Source of the DNA: Pirellulaceae bacterium
Lineage (GTDB): Bacteria > Planctomycetota > Planctomycetia > Pirellulales > Pirellulaceae
DNA length: 37,281 nucleotides
NCBI GenBank assembly: GCA_022448645.1
Contig: JAKVBZ010000050.1
Span: 1-37,281 of the forward strand
Direction of reading: 5' to 3'
The stretch's first letter is position 1; the number at the start of each line of letters is the position of its first letter. The position numbers and the translations under genes were made by a program. Shown here one piece after another: positions 1 through 9,110 of this stretch. Under the pieces are notes generated by a model, which saw only the letters and a list, made by a program, of their open reading frames with translations, had not been told where the DNA came from and did no database searches.

Positions 1-837
1 TCGCGCGCTCATAGGTACTTCCCATTTTTTGATCACGGCTGGTGTGCTGTCTTGATGACAGCTGATTACGATTTTAAATTTCAGCCGTTAGTTTTTATAG
101 TGCTGGAATCGAATCCAAAGAGATCAGGTATTGTTGTGGGAGTCTCAGCAGTTCGAACAGCCTTTTTTCACTCTGCGCCTCGTCGTGCGGTTTTCCGTTT
201 ATCTGAAGGTAAACTGTGTTGCTGTGACCATGTCAATCCTAGCATTCCAAGTAGCAATAGGATATTGAGCACGAGTTCCAAAACAAAAAAGGCACGCAAA
301 CAGCCAGCCTTTACCAGTTCTTTAGCAAAATCCGACATGAATGACTTGCCTTGATTTGGCCCTCCCGTTTGATCTGAAAAAACTCTGGTAGTTCGGCAGA
401 CGACATGGAACCTTTCTATGATCGACAGATCGCGCCTGGTTAAGATGCAACTCCCAGACTCCTTCGGTCTCAGAATGTGTAGATCTTCCTGACTCAGGAG
501 AAGATCAGGTTCAGCTTCGCAGTAGCATGCAACTAGCTGTGGAGTCACCATTGGACTGCACGTGGTGGTGACAAGGTAACTTGTCCTGGTACAGCTCGCC
601 GGAGGAAGTCCTTTCACAGCAAGTCTTTAGCGATCCGACCTCATTTTGAGAACATTCGTAATATCTGGCAAATGCCGTTTTCTATTGACGAGGAGATCCA
701 GCCAAATAGGCTAGAAGATAAGGGGAGGATGCGGAAAAAACCGGGAAATTCCTCTATCTCTTGGCTGCCACCCTGGTTCAGAGATTAGCACGATACATTC
801 AATCCACCGTTGGATGACAACAGAACTTACGTAACCT
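1..837. other. Gene-poor leader region
   Basis: Apart from one possible 56-residue membrane protein on the minus strand (168-338), I see no convincing gene here. The longer open frames have no recognisable motif, biased composition and no good ribosome binding site. A bulged inverted repeat lies around 482-506 (GATCTT ... AAGATC flanking a short CCT/AGG stem) but has no following T-run, so it is not a clear terminator. The 3' part must contain the promoter of the large secreted protein starting at 838, but no convincing -35/-10 pair stands out. Confidence 0.5.
168..338 (-). CDS. Possible small single-pass membrane protein
   Basis: This is a 56-codon frame. Its ATG at 338 is preceded by an AAGG about ten bases upstream. 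The peptide has a short amphipathic start (MSDFAKELVKAG), one strongly hydrophobic stretch at about residues 14-36 (FFVLELVLNILLLLGMLGL) and a basic, polar C-terminus, which is the layout of a small membrane-anchored peptide. The same frame stays open further upstream to 617, but that part has no membrane or domain character and lacks a good start. There is no neighbour to suggest a function and I do not recognise the family. It could be chance hydrophobicity in non-coding DNA. Confidence 0.3.
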   Translation of the reverse strand: MSDFAKELVKAGCLRAFFVLELVLNILLLLGMLGLTWSQQHSLPSDKRKTARRGAE

Positions 838-3800
838 GTGATTAGACCACAGCCAATACGAAAATCCCTCACGTTCGAACGGTTGGAAAAGCGGTGTGTT
901 CTCGCCACATCGTTCCCGGTCGATGGCTGGCATTCCATCACTTTCGACGATGGGACGGCCGGAGATCTGAATCTGGATTTCTCGCGTGATGTGCCTACGG
1001 TTGACCCACAAGGCAACCCGGTCTCTGCCAATCAGCCACGGTTCGCTTCAGAGAAATTGGTGACTGAAGTTTATTCTTGGTCACAAGTGCTTCCGGCTTA
1101 TATCAACTCAGCCATTGGATCAGGCTGGGATCACGATGGTAGCACGCCTTTCGGGGTGTTGGTTGAGAGGGGTGGGAGTGGGCGACTTCTCTTTTTTCGT
1201 GGTAACGACTTTACTGAAGTGAACAGTATCGTCACAGGCTACGATTTGATGCAGGGTACCGTCGACGGTTACCGTTACCAACCCACGGGGGTGATCGTTC
1301 ACGAAGGCCTGGTGGTCTTTCAAGCCAGTCGTAGTCGTTTTGACAATGAGCAGTGGATCACCGAGGGCACCTCATTTCTGTACACTCAAGATTATGGTGC
1401 TACGATCCAGCGTGTACCTCAGGTAGGTGGCGGCTTTGATGTTCCGCCTTTGGCGGATCAAGTAGCCGATGGTTTGGCACGCAACCAGACGTGGGGATTC
1501 GATAATGCTTTTCCCGAAAAGTCAGCTACGGATCGGCTGGGTGCTTGGTTCCCCTGGGGGGACTACATCCATAACAGCTATCACAACAGAAGAATGGTAA
1601 AAGGTGGTCAAGTCGGTCTGTTTCGAGCCCGCCGTCCAGCGGTGGGAGAACCATGGGTTGTCGAACCGAACTTGCTTGTTTTTGAGCGCTGGGAACCAGC
1701 CGATGCGGGAAAATACCATGTTCACAGTGCTGGAATGTTTGACGATGGGTTGGCTTCCTTCTGGGGAGACGAAGATTACCGCAATCACATGGCGCGTCAC
1801 ATTGCGTCCGATCTCGAGAACTATACGACCTCGACGTGGACGCATAACACCGATTTTAACGGAGCGTGGAGTCCGGATGACGCAAAAGTCTTTCGCGCGG
1901 GAAATCAGGGGGTTTCGGTAGCTCCTGCGCCACAGTTTGGAGAATTCTTGGTGACGGGCGATCAGCAACCAGAATTGATCATGACGGTAGCCCGCCCTGA
2001 TGATCCAGAAGGCGAGGCGATCATCTCGAACGACAAGGGATCGTTCCCCGGATCCAAAGCTGGAGCCTTTTACGCTGGACGCGTGTCCTTAGGCATTCAC
2101 CACTTAAGAGAGCGGGGATATGTCATACGGGAAGTGGGCGGCCAAGGCGTGTTGTACAAAACACAAGGCATTCACTATTCGCAGGATGGAAAAGTTTGGA
2201 CATACATTTCGAACGGCAGCCGTTCTATGCCAAAGTTGTATGGAGATTACATCCTTCAAGCGAGACCTAGAAAATCGGACGAAATTTTTGCAACTCTTGC
2301 GCCACAATTCGCAGAAAGCTTCGCGCCACTGACCATTCGTCCCGGCGGAATGAACTTGTCCAACACGAGTTGGGATGAGGTGACACCCCCGTTTTCGGAC
2401 AATGTGATCCGTGCCGTGGAACTTCTCAACAATGAGTTCCGTTATGTGGACGATGGGCAGCTAGTAATCCCTCAGCCGGCATCGGTGCCGCCTGTGATGA
2501 CGGCTGCGCCGATTTTTGAGGTGACTACCAATGGGGTAAGTGAACAGTTGGGTTTGCGAAATGCGAGCGACACTGAAAGTAATGGAAACGAACTCCATCG
2601 CATGGATGTCTGGTATTACAATCTTGGAAGTGATGCACTTACTGCGGGCCTCGTTTTCAATCAGTCGGCACACTCTAACATTTCTCGCTGGGTGGCCAAC
2701 AACGAGTGGACCCACGGTTACGTGTTGGATGTACCGGACCCCGGGGCCACGCAAGTCGCGGAACAGAACGCCACGCTGTTCACGCGTCGTCCTACCGGTC
2801 CCCAACGCTGGCTGATGGCTGTCGAGGGATTGGTGGCTCAGGGATTACCCAGTTATCCGTTGGCTCCGGAATCTTCAGGGTCTGACGAACTAGCAGTTGT
2901 CAACGGTTTTGACATCACCCATGACTGGACCGTGGGATTGGCCTTTGGCTTACCTCAAACCGGTGGCTTCTCGACTTGGCATGGTGAGTTTGGGGCCAAT
3001 GCCAACCAGCCAATCGCGACGCTGTTTCAAGATCCGCAGCATTACATCGAGGTGGAATTCGACCGGCTCGTTAACTCAAAACAGTCTGTGGTTCTGACCG
3101 TTTACGACGACGGTCAGGTGATTGATAGCCTGGAGTTGTCTGGCTTGGTCACCGATTGGGAAGACCGTATCCATCTGGTCATAAGCGGTTCTAAGAATGG
3201 ATTAAACGCGACCATGTTCTCGCCACGTGATGGCTTCGGTATTCGGAGTCTGACATTGGATGATTTTGCCGTAATGCGACCACAAAGCATTTTTCTAAGT
3301 GCAAATGCACAACAGGACAAGATCTCCACATTGGAATGGTATGCGGTCCAAGTCAATTCGATGACAGGTCTGACGATCGCCGAACAAGAATCTTTCATTG
3401 TTAATGAAGAAATGTTTTCGTCGGCGATTGGCCCACCGAAAATCGCCAACGTGAAAGTCGGATCGACTGCTTGGCAGCCTGCTTTTGTCAATTGGCTGGA
3501 CCCACAAGACGGCTTGGGATTCGACATCTGGGATGGCATCGCACAAAAAACTCCATTGCCATGGTCGAACATTGACAAAATCTTTATCCAATTCAGTGAG
3601 CATGTGGAGATCAGCCCAGCAGATGTTCAGTTGACGGGGATGCGAGTACCCGATTACGGATCACTGACATCATTTCACTACGATAGCGCTCAGTTGACTG
3701 CGGTCATTTCGTTGGCAGCACCCTTGCAGGCCGATCAGCTGATCCTGACCGTATCGGACCGAGTCACGGATAACAGCAATCGTGCACTCGATGGCGAATG

Positions 3801-5199
3801 GGTCGACGGCCAAACACGGTTTCCGTCGGGGAATTCTGTACGTGGTGGAGATTTCCAGTTGGCGTTGAATGTTCTTCCGGGAGACGTCAACCGTGACGGT
3901 TCTGTGATGACGGACGATTTGGAACTCGTAACAGGCGTTCAGTCCAGCACCTTGGGGGATATTGTCTATTCTCCATTCTTCGACGTCGACGGTAGTGGTT
4001 CCATCCTGGGCAACGACCTCGTGTTCGTCCAGACGGTGCCGTACGACGGTCTGCCGGTACTAGCCATGGGAACAGGGCCTCCACGAATCCGTAGCGTTAA
4101 GGTGAATTCGACAGCCTGGGCCGACGATTTTCGATCCTTTTTGGATCCGGTGGCTAACGTCGGTTATGCCATTCCAACAGGTACCAACCAGTTGTTGCCT
4201 TTGCCATGGGTGAATATTGACCAAGTAGCCATTGAGTTTGATCAACCGGTTCAGATAACACCGTCGGACATGCAACTCGTCGGAGTCAATATGCTCGACT
4301 ACGGTTTGACCGCCACGTTCGAATACGACAACCTGTCACAGACTGCGTTGCTAAATTTATCTCAACCGATATCGGCCGATCGGCTCGGAATGTTTATCGC
4401 TGACAGCGTTACCAATCTTTCGGGTGAGGCACTGGATGGAGAGTGGATCTCGGGAGTTTCGACCTATGACTCGGGAAACTCCATTGCCGGCGGCAACTTT
4501 TTCTTCGAGTTCAACGTGCTCCCCGGAGACGCATCCCAGGACGCAGTCGTATTAGGCAACGACCTGACTTTGCTAACGTTGTTAGGACAGCAGTTCGTCA
4601 ATCTCCAAGAGTCAGCTTACTCTGCCATGTTTGACCTCGATGGTGACACGGTTGTGCTTGCAAATCTACCGTATGCGACTGACCTCACCTGGGCACAATC
4701 CCTCCAATTCACCACATTACCTGCACAACTACCTTTGCCTCCAGAGAATACTTTCAGGCAGCCAATAGCCCTGTCGGCCTTGACGACGGACGTGTTTTTC
4801 GGTGGGGATGCGGCGCTGTCCAACGATGATCAAATCCGTCATTCACAAGCACTACCGCCGGCATGGTGGGATCGCATGTTGGAGAACGCGAGTGATCATT
4901 CCAGGCTTGCAGAGACAAATAAGCAAGCGGGCCCGGTAACTCGTGGAACATCGGACGAGGTAGTGGACTTGTTAGCGCGAACCAATCCAACATCCTCAAC
5001 ACCACGCAGCCAGTACGCACCAGCCATTGCATTCGCAGGTCTATATCATCCTGTCAATCGTGAAGGACTCGAACAACATGACGAACATCGCACGGTACGG
5101 TCTTGGATGAAAGTCTCTGGCATCGCAGGAGAAGCCAACAACGAAGAGGATCGCTTAGCAGTACTGATCGACGAGGAGTGGCCATGGACCGTTCGGTGA
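838..5199 (+). CDS. Giant secreted LEPR-XLL protein with two dockerin-like modules
   Basis: This 1453-residue protein starts at GTG 838; an in-frame TAA at 832-834 fixes that start. Residues 12-23 (TFERLEKRCVLA) match the LEPR-XLL signature of very large planctomycete exported proteins. Residues about 100-560 contain Asp-box-like strands (TQDYGATIQ, SQDGKVW), suggesting a sialidase-like propeller. Residues about 690-845 look like a concanavalin-type jelly roll. Two tandem units follow, about 864-1072 and 1080-1290, each with an Ig-like segment beginning GPP(K/R)I...VKV.STAW and a dockerin type I-like pair of loops. The first dockerin has intact Ca-loop residues (DVNRDGSV, DVDGSGSI); the second is degenerate (DASQDAVV). 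The C-terminal ~160 residues show no known domain. The stop overlaps the next gene by 16 bases. The substrate is unknown; a role in surface or polysaccharide binding is inferred. Confidence 0.85.
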   Translation: MIRPQPIRKSLTFERLEKRCVLATSFPVDGWHSITFDDGTAGDLNLDFSRDVPTVDPQGNPVSANQPRFASEKLVTEVYSWSQVLPAYINSAIGSGWDHDGSTPFGVLVERGGSGRLLFFRGNDFTEVNSIVTGYDLMQGTVDGYRYQPTGVIVHEGLVVFQASRSRFDNEQWITEGTSFLYTQDYGATIQRVPQVGGGFDVPPLADQVADGLARNQTWGFDNAFPEKSATDRLGAWFPWGDYIHNSYHNRRMVKGGQVGLFRARRPAVGEPWVVEPNLLVFERWEPADAGKYHVHSAGMFDDGLASFWGDEDYRNHMARHIASDLENYTTSTWTHNTDFNGAWSPDDAKVFRAGNQGVSVAPAPQFGEFLVTGDQQPELIMTVARPDDPEGEAIISNDKGSFPGSKAGAFYAGRVSLGIHHLRERGYVIREVGGQGVLYKTQGIHYSQDGKVWTYISNGSRSMPKLYGDYILQARPRKSDEIFATLAPQFAESFAPLTIRPGGMNLSNTSWDEVTPPFSDNVIRAVELLNNEFRYVDDGQLVIPQPASVPPVMTAAPIFEVTTNGVSEQLGLRNASDTESNGNELHRMDVWYYNLGSDALTAGLVFNQSAHSNISRWVANNEWTHGYVLDVPDPGATQVAEQNATLFTRRPTGPQRWLMAVEGLVAQGLPSYPLAPESSGSDELAVVNGFDITHDWTVGLAFGLPQTGGFSTWHGEFGANANQPIATLFQDPQHYIEVEFDRLVNSKQSVVLTVYDDGQVIDSLELSGLVTDWEDRIHLVISGSKNGLNATMFSPRDGFGIRSLTLDDFAVMRPQSIFLSANAQQDKISTLEWYAVQVNSMTGLTIAEQESFIVNEEMFSSAIGPPKIANVKVGSTAWQPAFVNWLDPQDGLGFDIWDGIAQKTPLPWSNIDKIFIQFSEHVEISPADVQLTGMRVPDYGSLTSFHYDSAQLTAVISLAAPLQADQLILTVSDRVTDNSNRALDGEWVDGQTRFPSGNSVRGGDFQLALNVLPGDVNRDGSVMTDDLELVTGVQSSTLGDIVYSPFFDVDGSGSILGNDLVFVQTVPYDGLPVLAMGTGPPRIRSVKVNSTAWADDFRSFLDPVANVGYAIPTGTNQLLPLPWVNIDQVAIEFDQPVQITPSDMQLVGVNMLDYGLTATFEYDNLSQTALLNLSQPISADRLGMFIADSVTNLSGEALDGEWISGVSTYDSGNSIAGGNFFFEFNVLPGDASQDAVVLGNDLTLLTLLGQQFVNLQESAYSAMFDLDGDTVVLANLPYATDLTWAQSLQFTTLPAQLPLPPENTFRQPIALSALTTDVFFGGDAALSNDDQIRHSQALPPAWWDRMLENASDHSRLAETNKQAGPVTRGTSDEVVDLLARTNPTSSTPRSQYAPAIAFAGLYHPVNREGLEQHDEHRTVRSWMKVSGIAGEANNEEDRLAVLIDEEWPWTVR
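5173..5178 (+). promoter_or_regulatory. Ribosome binding site deciding the PEP-CTERM gene start
   Basis: GAGGAG lies five bases before ATG 5184, inside the last codons of the upstream gene. It supports 5184 rather than the earlier in-frame ATG at 5103 and implies translational coupling of the two surface-protein genes. Confidence 0.6.
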
Positions 5200-6440
5200 A
5201 ATGCCGAAAAATTGCGCTGATCGTCCTGGTTGGCGTCTGCGCTTTTGTGTTCTCGTCGAGCCATCACTTCGTCTGTGCGATTTCGTTTGAGTTTTCGGAA
5301 GTGCCATCCGTTAGATACCATACCAATCCTACCTTCGGGAGTTTTTACATCGCTGTCAAAGCAGATCCCTGGGAACTGCCGATGGATATCAGCGCGTTCA
5401 ATGTCGACGTGATGGTCGATAGCCCCCATGTCACACTAGGTCCGGTTACCATTCCTGCCACCAATGCGCTCTTCAGTGGTGGCGAACTCAATAATTTCCC
5501 TCCCGACCCGCAAACAGTTCGCGCGGTCCATGCCGTGGCAACCGCTGTACCGATGCAGGATGGGAACTTCTTGGTGGATATTCCATTTGAAGTCGCTGGC
5601 GGACAAGTGGGGCAGATGAATTTGTCGTTTGGATCGTTCAATGCTTTAAGTGATGCTATGGGTGGTGCAATTATCCCGGACACGTCGTCCACCGGATATA
5701 TCAATGTGACCACCATTCCATTTAGTCCGTTCATTCGCGAATGGACCGTAGACCAATCTGGCGACTGGACGGTGGCTTCGAATTGGAGCCCTGAGGATGT
5801 CCCTAATCACGATCAATTGTCTGCTCTGTTTGGTAATGCGATCACTGCTGATCGCAACGTCAACACGACAGCCGATGTGACGGTCAATAACATCCAGTTT
5901 GCAAATGTGAACACATATACCGTGACAGGAAATGGTGTCATTCAAGTAACTGCCGGAACCTCATCAGTAAGAGCCAATTTGGAATCTTTGGTTGGCAGCC
6001 ATCAATTTTTAACGGCTATGAGTTTGCTGTCGGACACCGATGTGATGGTGGCCGACGGCGCGGAGCTTTCGCTGGCAGGGACATTGAAGATGAACGGGTA
6101 TACGATCAGGAAGCTGGGAGCGGGAACGTTGTTCGTGCACGGCAATCAGTCCACCGGCAGCGGACTACTAGAAGTCCAGGCGGGTCGGTTGGCAGGAGAT
6201 GGCCACATCACAGGCAGTGTTTTCCATGTCGGGGGCACCATTTCACCAGGTGGCATGCTCACCAATCAGGCAACGATCCAGTTGGCGATCCCCGAACCTA
6301 CAGCTGGCGCGTTGTGGCTGTGGGGTGGGATGCTCGTTTTGACAAGACGTTTCCACAGGCCGCGTTTTCGGACCCGGATGAACGATGTGAAGAGGGCCTG
6401 CAGAACCGACATTAGTTCTTTAACAGCCGTTCTCGGTTGA
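5184..6440 (+). CDS. PEP-CTERM surface protein with autotransporter-type repeat
   Basis: This 418-residue exported protein begins with a basic n-region and hydrophobic signal peptide (KIALIVLVGVCAFVF). A beta-rich body follows, including a strand beginning WTVDQSGDWTVASNW, typical of passenger-associated repeat proteins. Residues about 310-350 carry a repeat of the form LGAGTLFVHGN...GLLEVQAGRLAG. Near the C-terminus is a PEP-CTERM signal: IPEP, a hydrophobic helix (GALWLWGGMLVL) and an Arg cluster (TRRFHR). PEP-CTERM proteins are normally processed and anchored by an exosortase; none is in this window. Unusually, about 26 residues follow the Arg cluster, and the gene end overlaps the convergent nitrilase gene by 29 bases. 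An earlier in-frame ATG at 5103 would put a basic, non-secretory leader ahead of the signal peptide and is disfavoured. Confidence 0.85.
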   Translation: MDRSVKCRKIALIVLVGVCAFVFSSSHHFVCAISFEFSEVPSVRYHTNPTFGSFYIAVKADPWELPMDISAFNVDVMVDSPHVTLGPVTIPATNALFSGGELNNFPPDPQTVRAVHAVATAVPMQDGNFLVDIPFEVAGGQVGQMNLSFGSFNALSDAMGGAIIPDTSSTGYINVTTIPFSPFIREWTVDQSGDWTVASNWSPEDVPNHDQLSALFGNAITADRNVNTTADVTVNNIQFANVNTYTVTGNGVIQVTAGTSSVRANLESLVGSHQFLTAMSLLSDTDVMVADGAELSLAGTLKMNGYTIRKLGAGTLFVHGNQSTGSGLLEVQAGRLAGDGHITGSVFHVGGTISPGGMLTNQATIQLAIPEPTAGALWLWGGMLVLTRRFHRPRFRTRMNDVKRACRTDISSLTAVLG

Positions 6441-7368
6441 CGTTCTTCTGTACGTCTTCCATTCTGATTTCATAGCGCGTCAGCATTTCATGTTTGCGCC
6501 ATTCCAGGAATTCACGTTCCACCGTGTCTCGTTGAGCCTCATCGATCTTTCGCGGAGGCGGAATCGTGACTTCGGCAAACGTCACTCCTTCTTTTTCTCG
6601 ATCAACGGCAACGATCTCATTCTCGTCAACGATCATCGTCACACCTACGTTAGCTTCAATGACTGGTAGATTGCTTTCGCGTCCTCGACTGAGGACCGCT
6701 CGATCCTGTGCTTCGGAGGTCGATCCGAAGGATGGAATGACAAGAAACTGCGCACCGTCAAGGGTTGGGATCTTCGCCAAACGCTCGTTCCAGCGGTCAT
6801 TGCAAATCATCATGCCACAGCGTCCGTAAGGCGTGTTGAAAGCTCGGCTGCATTGTCCCAAGCGATTGAACCACCAGGAGGGATGGTAACCTTCGGCGAA
6901 TTGCATTTTGTGGTACTTTCCACAAATGTTTCCCGAGTCGTCGATAAACACCGCAGAATTGAAAACTTCCTTGCCCACCAATTCCGCGAAACCAATCACC
7001 AGGCACACTTTTAGTTCTCGAGCCAACGTTTGGAAACGTTGGATTAGCGGACCATCGATGGCGATCGCCACTTCAAGAATTTTTTGCGCTGGCACGTCAC
7101 CCGCTACAATCTCGTTGATGACATAACCGTCCAGCGCACCTTCTGGTGCCACGGCGATCTTTGCTCCTCCTTCGGCTGCCAAACGAAATTTGGCTTCCAA
7201 ACGATCAGCATTTCCCTGAAGATCATACTGCTTCGGTACGAAAGAAACCGCGGCCACACGCACGGCCTGACCTGCTGTAGCCGTTTCTGTCGACGAGCAC
7301 GATGAAGGATCAAATGAGGATACCATGGCAAATACCATTCCGGTCGTGATAACTTTTCGAAACATCAT
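6412..7368 (-). CDS. Exported carbon-nitrogen hydrolase (nitrilase superfamily)
   Basis: This 318-residue nitrilase-fold enzyme is predicted to hydrolyse a C-N bond (amide or carbamoyl) of an unidentified small substrate. The family triad is visible: Glu in VAPEGALDGY (about residue 76), Lys in KYHKMQF (about 154) and Cys in GMMICNDRW (about 189). The N-terminus has a hydrophobic signal-like stretch (VITTGMVFAMVSS) followed by a Cys/Ser-rich region, so export is likely; it is not a clean lipobox. ATG 7368 has AGGTG five bases upstream. An ATG at 7389 would add seven residues and cannot be excluded. The 3' end overlaps the convergent PEP-CTERM gene. Substrate specificity cannot be read from the sequence. 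Confidence 0.85.
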   Translation of the reverse strand: MMFRKVITTGMVFAMVSSFDPSSCSSTETATAGQAVRVAAVSFVPKQYDLQGNADRLEAKFRLAAEGGAKIAVAPEGALDGYVINEIVAGDVPAQKILEVAIAIDGPLIQRFQTLARELKVCLVIGFAELVGKEVFNSAVFIDDSGNICGKYHKMQFAEGYHPSWWFNRLGQCSRAFNTPYGRCGMMICNDRWNERLAKIPTLDGAQFLVIPSFGSTSEAQDRAVLSRGRESNLPVIEANVGVTMIVDENEIVAVDREKEGVTFAEVTIPPPRKIDEAQRDTVEREFLEWRKHEMLTRYEIRMEDVQKNVNRERLLKN

Positions 7369-7808
7369 CAGAACACCTAGAAGCGTCATCAGTCAGCATC
7401 TCTTGAGTATATCCACCGTACGTCGTCCGAGTAAACAACTGCCTATTAGCTGGTCGTCGCCCCAAATCACTCGGCGTTGCTTTCATGCCGGCGAACTTTC
7501 TTAGAAGAGCAAAGAGTCTTTCTGGGGTTTCGTGACGCTCACACGGCGCAATTGTGGAATCGACAAAGGTCCACTACGATAGTCGCTAACAACGATCGGT
7601 AGAGTGGGTTGCTGGAGGATGACTCGTAAGCGGACTCCATGTCGCGAGCCGCGGATCTGTGACGATGGTGATCGCCGAGTCGCCCAACGCTAACGAGTTT
7701 GGCTCACTGAAACGGCAACACCTTTTTGGATCTCACCAGCAAATCTGGCGGTTACCAAGACGTGTTTTTCCAGGCCTTTCGATTTCAGTTTTGACTTTGG
7801 GGAAACCT
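7369..7808. other. Intergenic region between divergent genes
   Basis: This region separates the divergent nitrilase and aminotransferase genes and should hold promoters for both. A frame open from 7659 into the aminotransferase would add 50 residues, but these are unlike the family N-terminus and have no ribosome binding site, so I read the stretch as non-coding. No repeat, RNA gene or clear operator was seen. Confidence 0.5.
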
Positions 7809-9110
7809 ATGGCCACCGAATTTAATCCGACCAGGAACTTCAGTCCTGCTCACAAGACCCTTATCGAACAAGCTCACGCACTTTTTCCTGGTGGCAGCGT
7901 GGGTAATGTTTATGACGACACGATCTTGCAACGAGGTGTTGGCAGTAGGGTATGGGACGTTAGCGGAAATGAGTACATCGACTATTTGCTCGGTTCCGGC
8001 CCCATGGTCTGCGGACACGCACATCACCAGGTGGTAGCCGCGGTGACGGAACAGATCGGCAAAGGCACTACGTTCTTTGCCACACACGAGTTGGCCGTCA
8101 AACTTGCAGCTGCCATCGTAGATGCGGTGCCTTGCGCCGAACAGGTACGTTTTACAAGTTCGGGCACCGAAGCCACGTTGTACGCCATGCGAGCAGCTCG
8201 GGCAGCAAGCGGTTCGGGGCGTGATAAGATTTTGAAATTCGAAGGCGGATTTCACGGCATGAATGACTATGCGCTGATGAGTACCTTTGCCAGTGGTACC
8301 GCTCAGCTACCTGCGAATGAACCAGATTCGGCCGGTCTACCAGGAACGTTGCCCTCGACAGTATTGATTGCTCCCTTCAATGACGTGGATCAAACGGCTG
8401 AAATCATCGAACGACACCAGACCGAATTGGCAGGTGTCATCGTCGAACCGATGCAGCGCATTGTGCCACCAGAGCCTGGGTTTCTGGAAGCATTACGTGA
8501 AATGACTCAACGTTATCAAATCGCATTGATCTTTGACGAAATCGTGACAGGTTTTCGCTTGGCCTTCGGTGGTGCTCAGGAGTACTACGGTGTGGTACCT
8601 GATCTGTGCACACTGGGAAAAATTGTCGGTGGAGGATTTCCGCTCGCGGCAGTGACAGGCCGTGCGGATCTGATGCAATGTTTCAATCCGGCAGCACGAA
8701 CTACCAAGCAGTTCACTCCACAGATTGGAACACTTAGCGGAAATCCAGTGGCCGCTGCAGCCGGTTTGGCAACGCTTGACGTCCTACGGGAGCCGGGTAC
8801 CTATGAAAAGCTGTTTGCTACGGGGCAGCAGCTGATGACCGGGCTCGGTGCCGCGTTTGCAAAGGCAGGAACGCCGGTTCGCATTTGTGGTGAACCACCC
8901 GTATTCGATGTACTGATAACGGATCAGGAAATATCTTCCTACCGGGACACCTTGAGCAACGACAAGGCAGCCATTGGCAGGTTTAATCAGCAACTGTTAA
9001 GTCGCGGAATTTTTCGGCCAGACAGCAAGTTCTATGTTTCGATCGTGCACTCGCAAGGCGATGTGGATCAAACGTTGGCCGTCTTCGATGCAGCCGCAGC
9101 GGCCATGTGA
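7809..9110 (+). CDS. Class III PLP aminotransferase, glutamate-1-semialdehyde aminomutase-like
   Basis: This 433-residue cytosolic enzyme is of the class III (HemL-like) aminotransferase family. Visible features are the N-terminal FPGGSVGN and the cofactor-binding segment FTSSGTEATLYAMRAAR. FDEIVTGFR supplies the Asp that contacts the PLP ring nitrogen. The Schiff-base lysine is in LGKIVGGGFP (Lys271), and GTLSGNPVAAAAG follows. The length is close to that of HemL (about 430). ATG 7809 follows GGGGA at seven bases. True HemL makes 5-aminolevulinate for haem. This protein could be that enzyme or one of the related aminotransferases that act on other amino acids. No other haem genes lie nearby, so I give no gene symbol. 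The gene end overlaps the convergent K+ channel gene by 43 bases. Confidence 0.85.
   Translation: MATEFNPTRNFSPAHKTLIEQAHALFPGGSVGNVYDDTILQRGVGSRVWDVSGNEYIDYLLGSGPMVCGHAHHQVVAAVTEQIGKGTTFFATHELAVKLAAAIVDAVPCAEQVRFTSSGTEATLYAMRAARAASGSGRDKILKFEGGFHGMNDYALMSTFASGTAQLPANEPDSAGLPGTLPSTVLIAPFNDVDQTAEIIERHQTELAGVIVEPMQRIVPPEPGFLEALREMTQRYQIALIFDEIVTGFRLAFGGAQEYYGVVPDLCTLGKIVGGGFPLAAVTGRADLMQCFNPAARTTKQFTPQIGTLSGNPVAAAAGLATLDVLREPGTYEKLFATGQQLMTGLGAAFAKAGTPVRICGEPPVFDVLITDQEISSYRDTLSNDKAAIGRFNQQLLSRGIFRPDSKFYVSIVHSQGDVDQTLAVFDAAAAAM

Noticed and set aside
482..506. Inverted repeat resembling a terminator
   Set aside because: The stem is bulged, no T-run follows on either strand and no gene ends there.
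7659..7808. In-frame upstream extension of the aminotransferase
   Set aside because: The added 50 residues do not resemble the family N-terminus, and ATG 7809 has a good GGGGA site.
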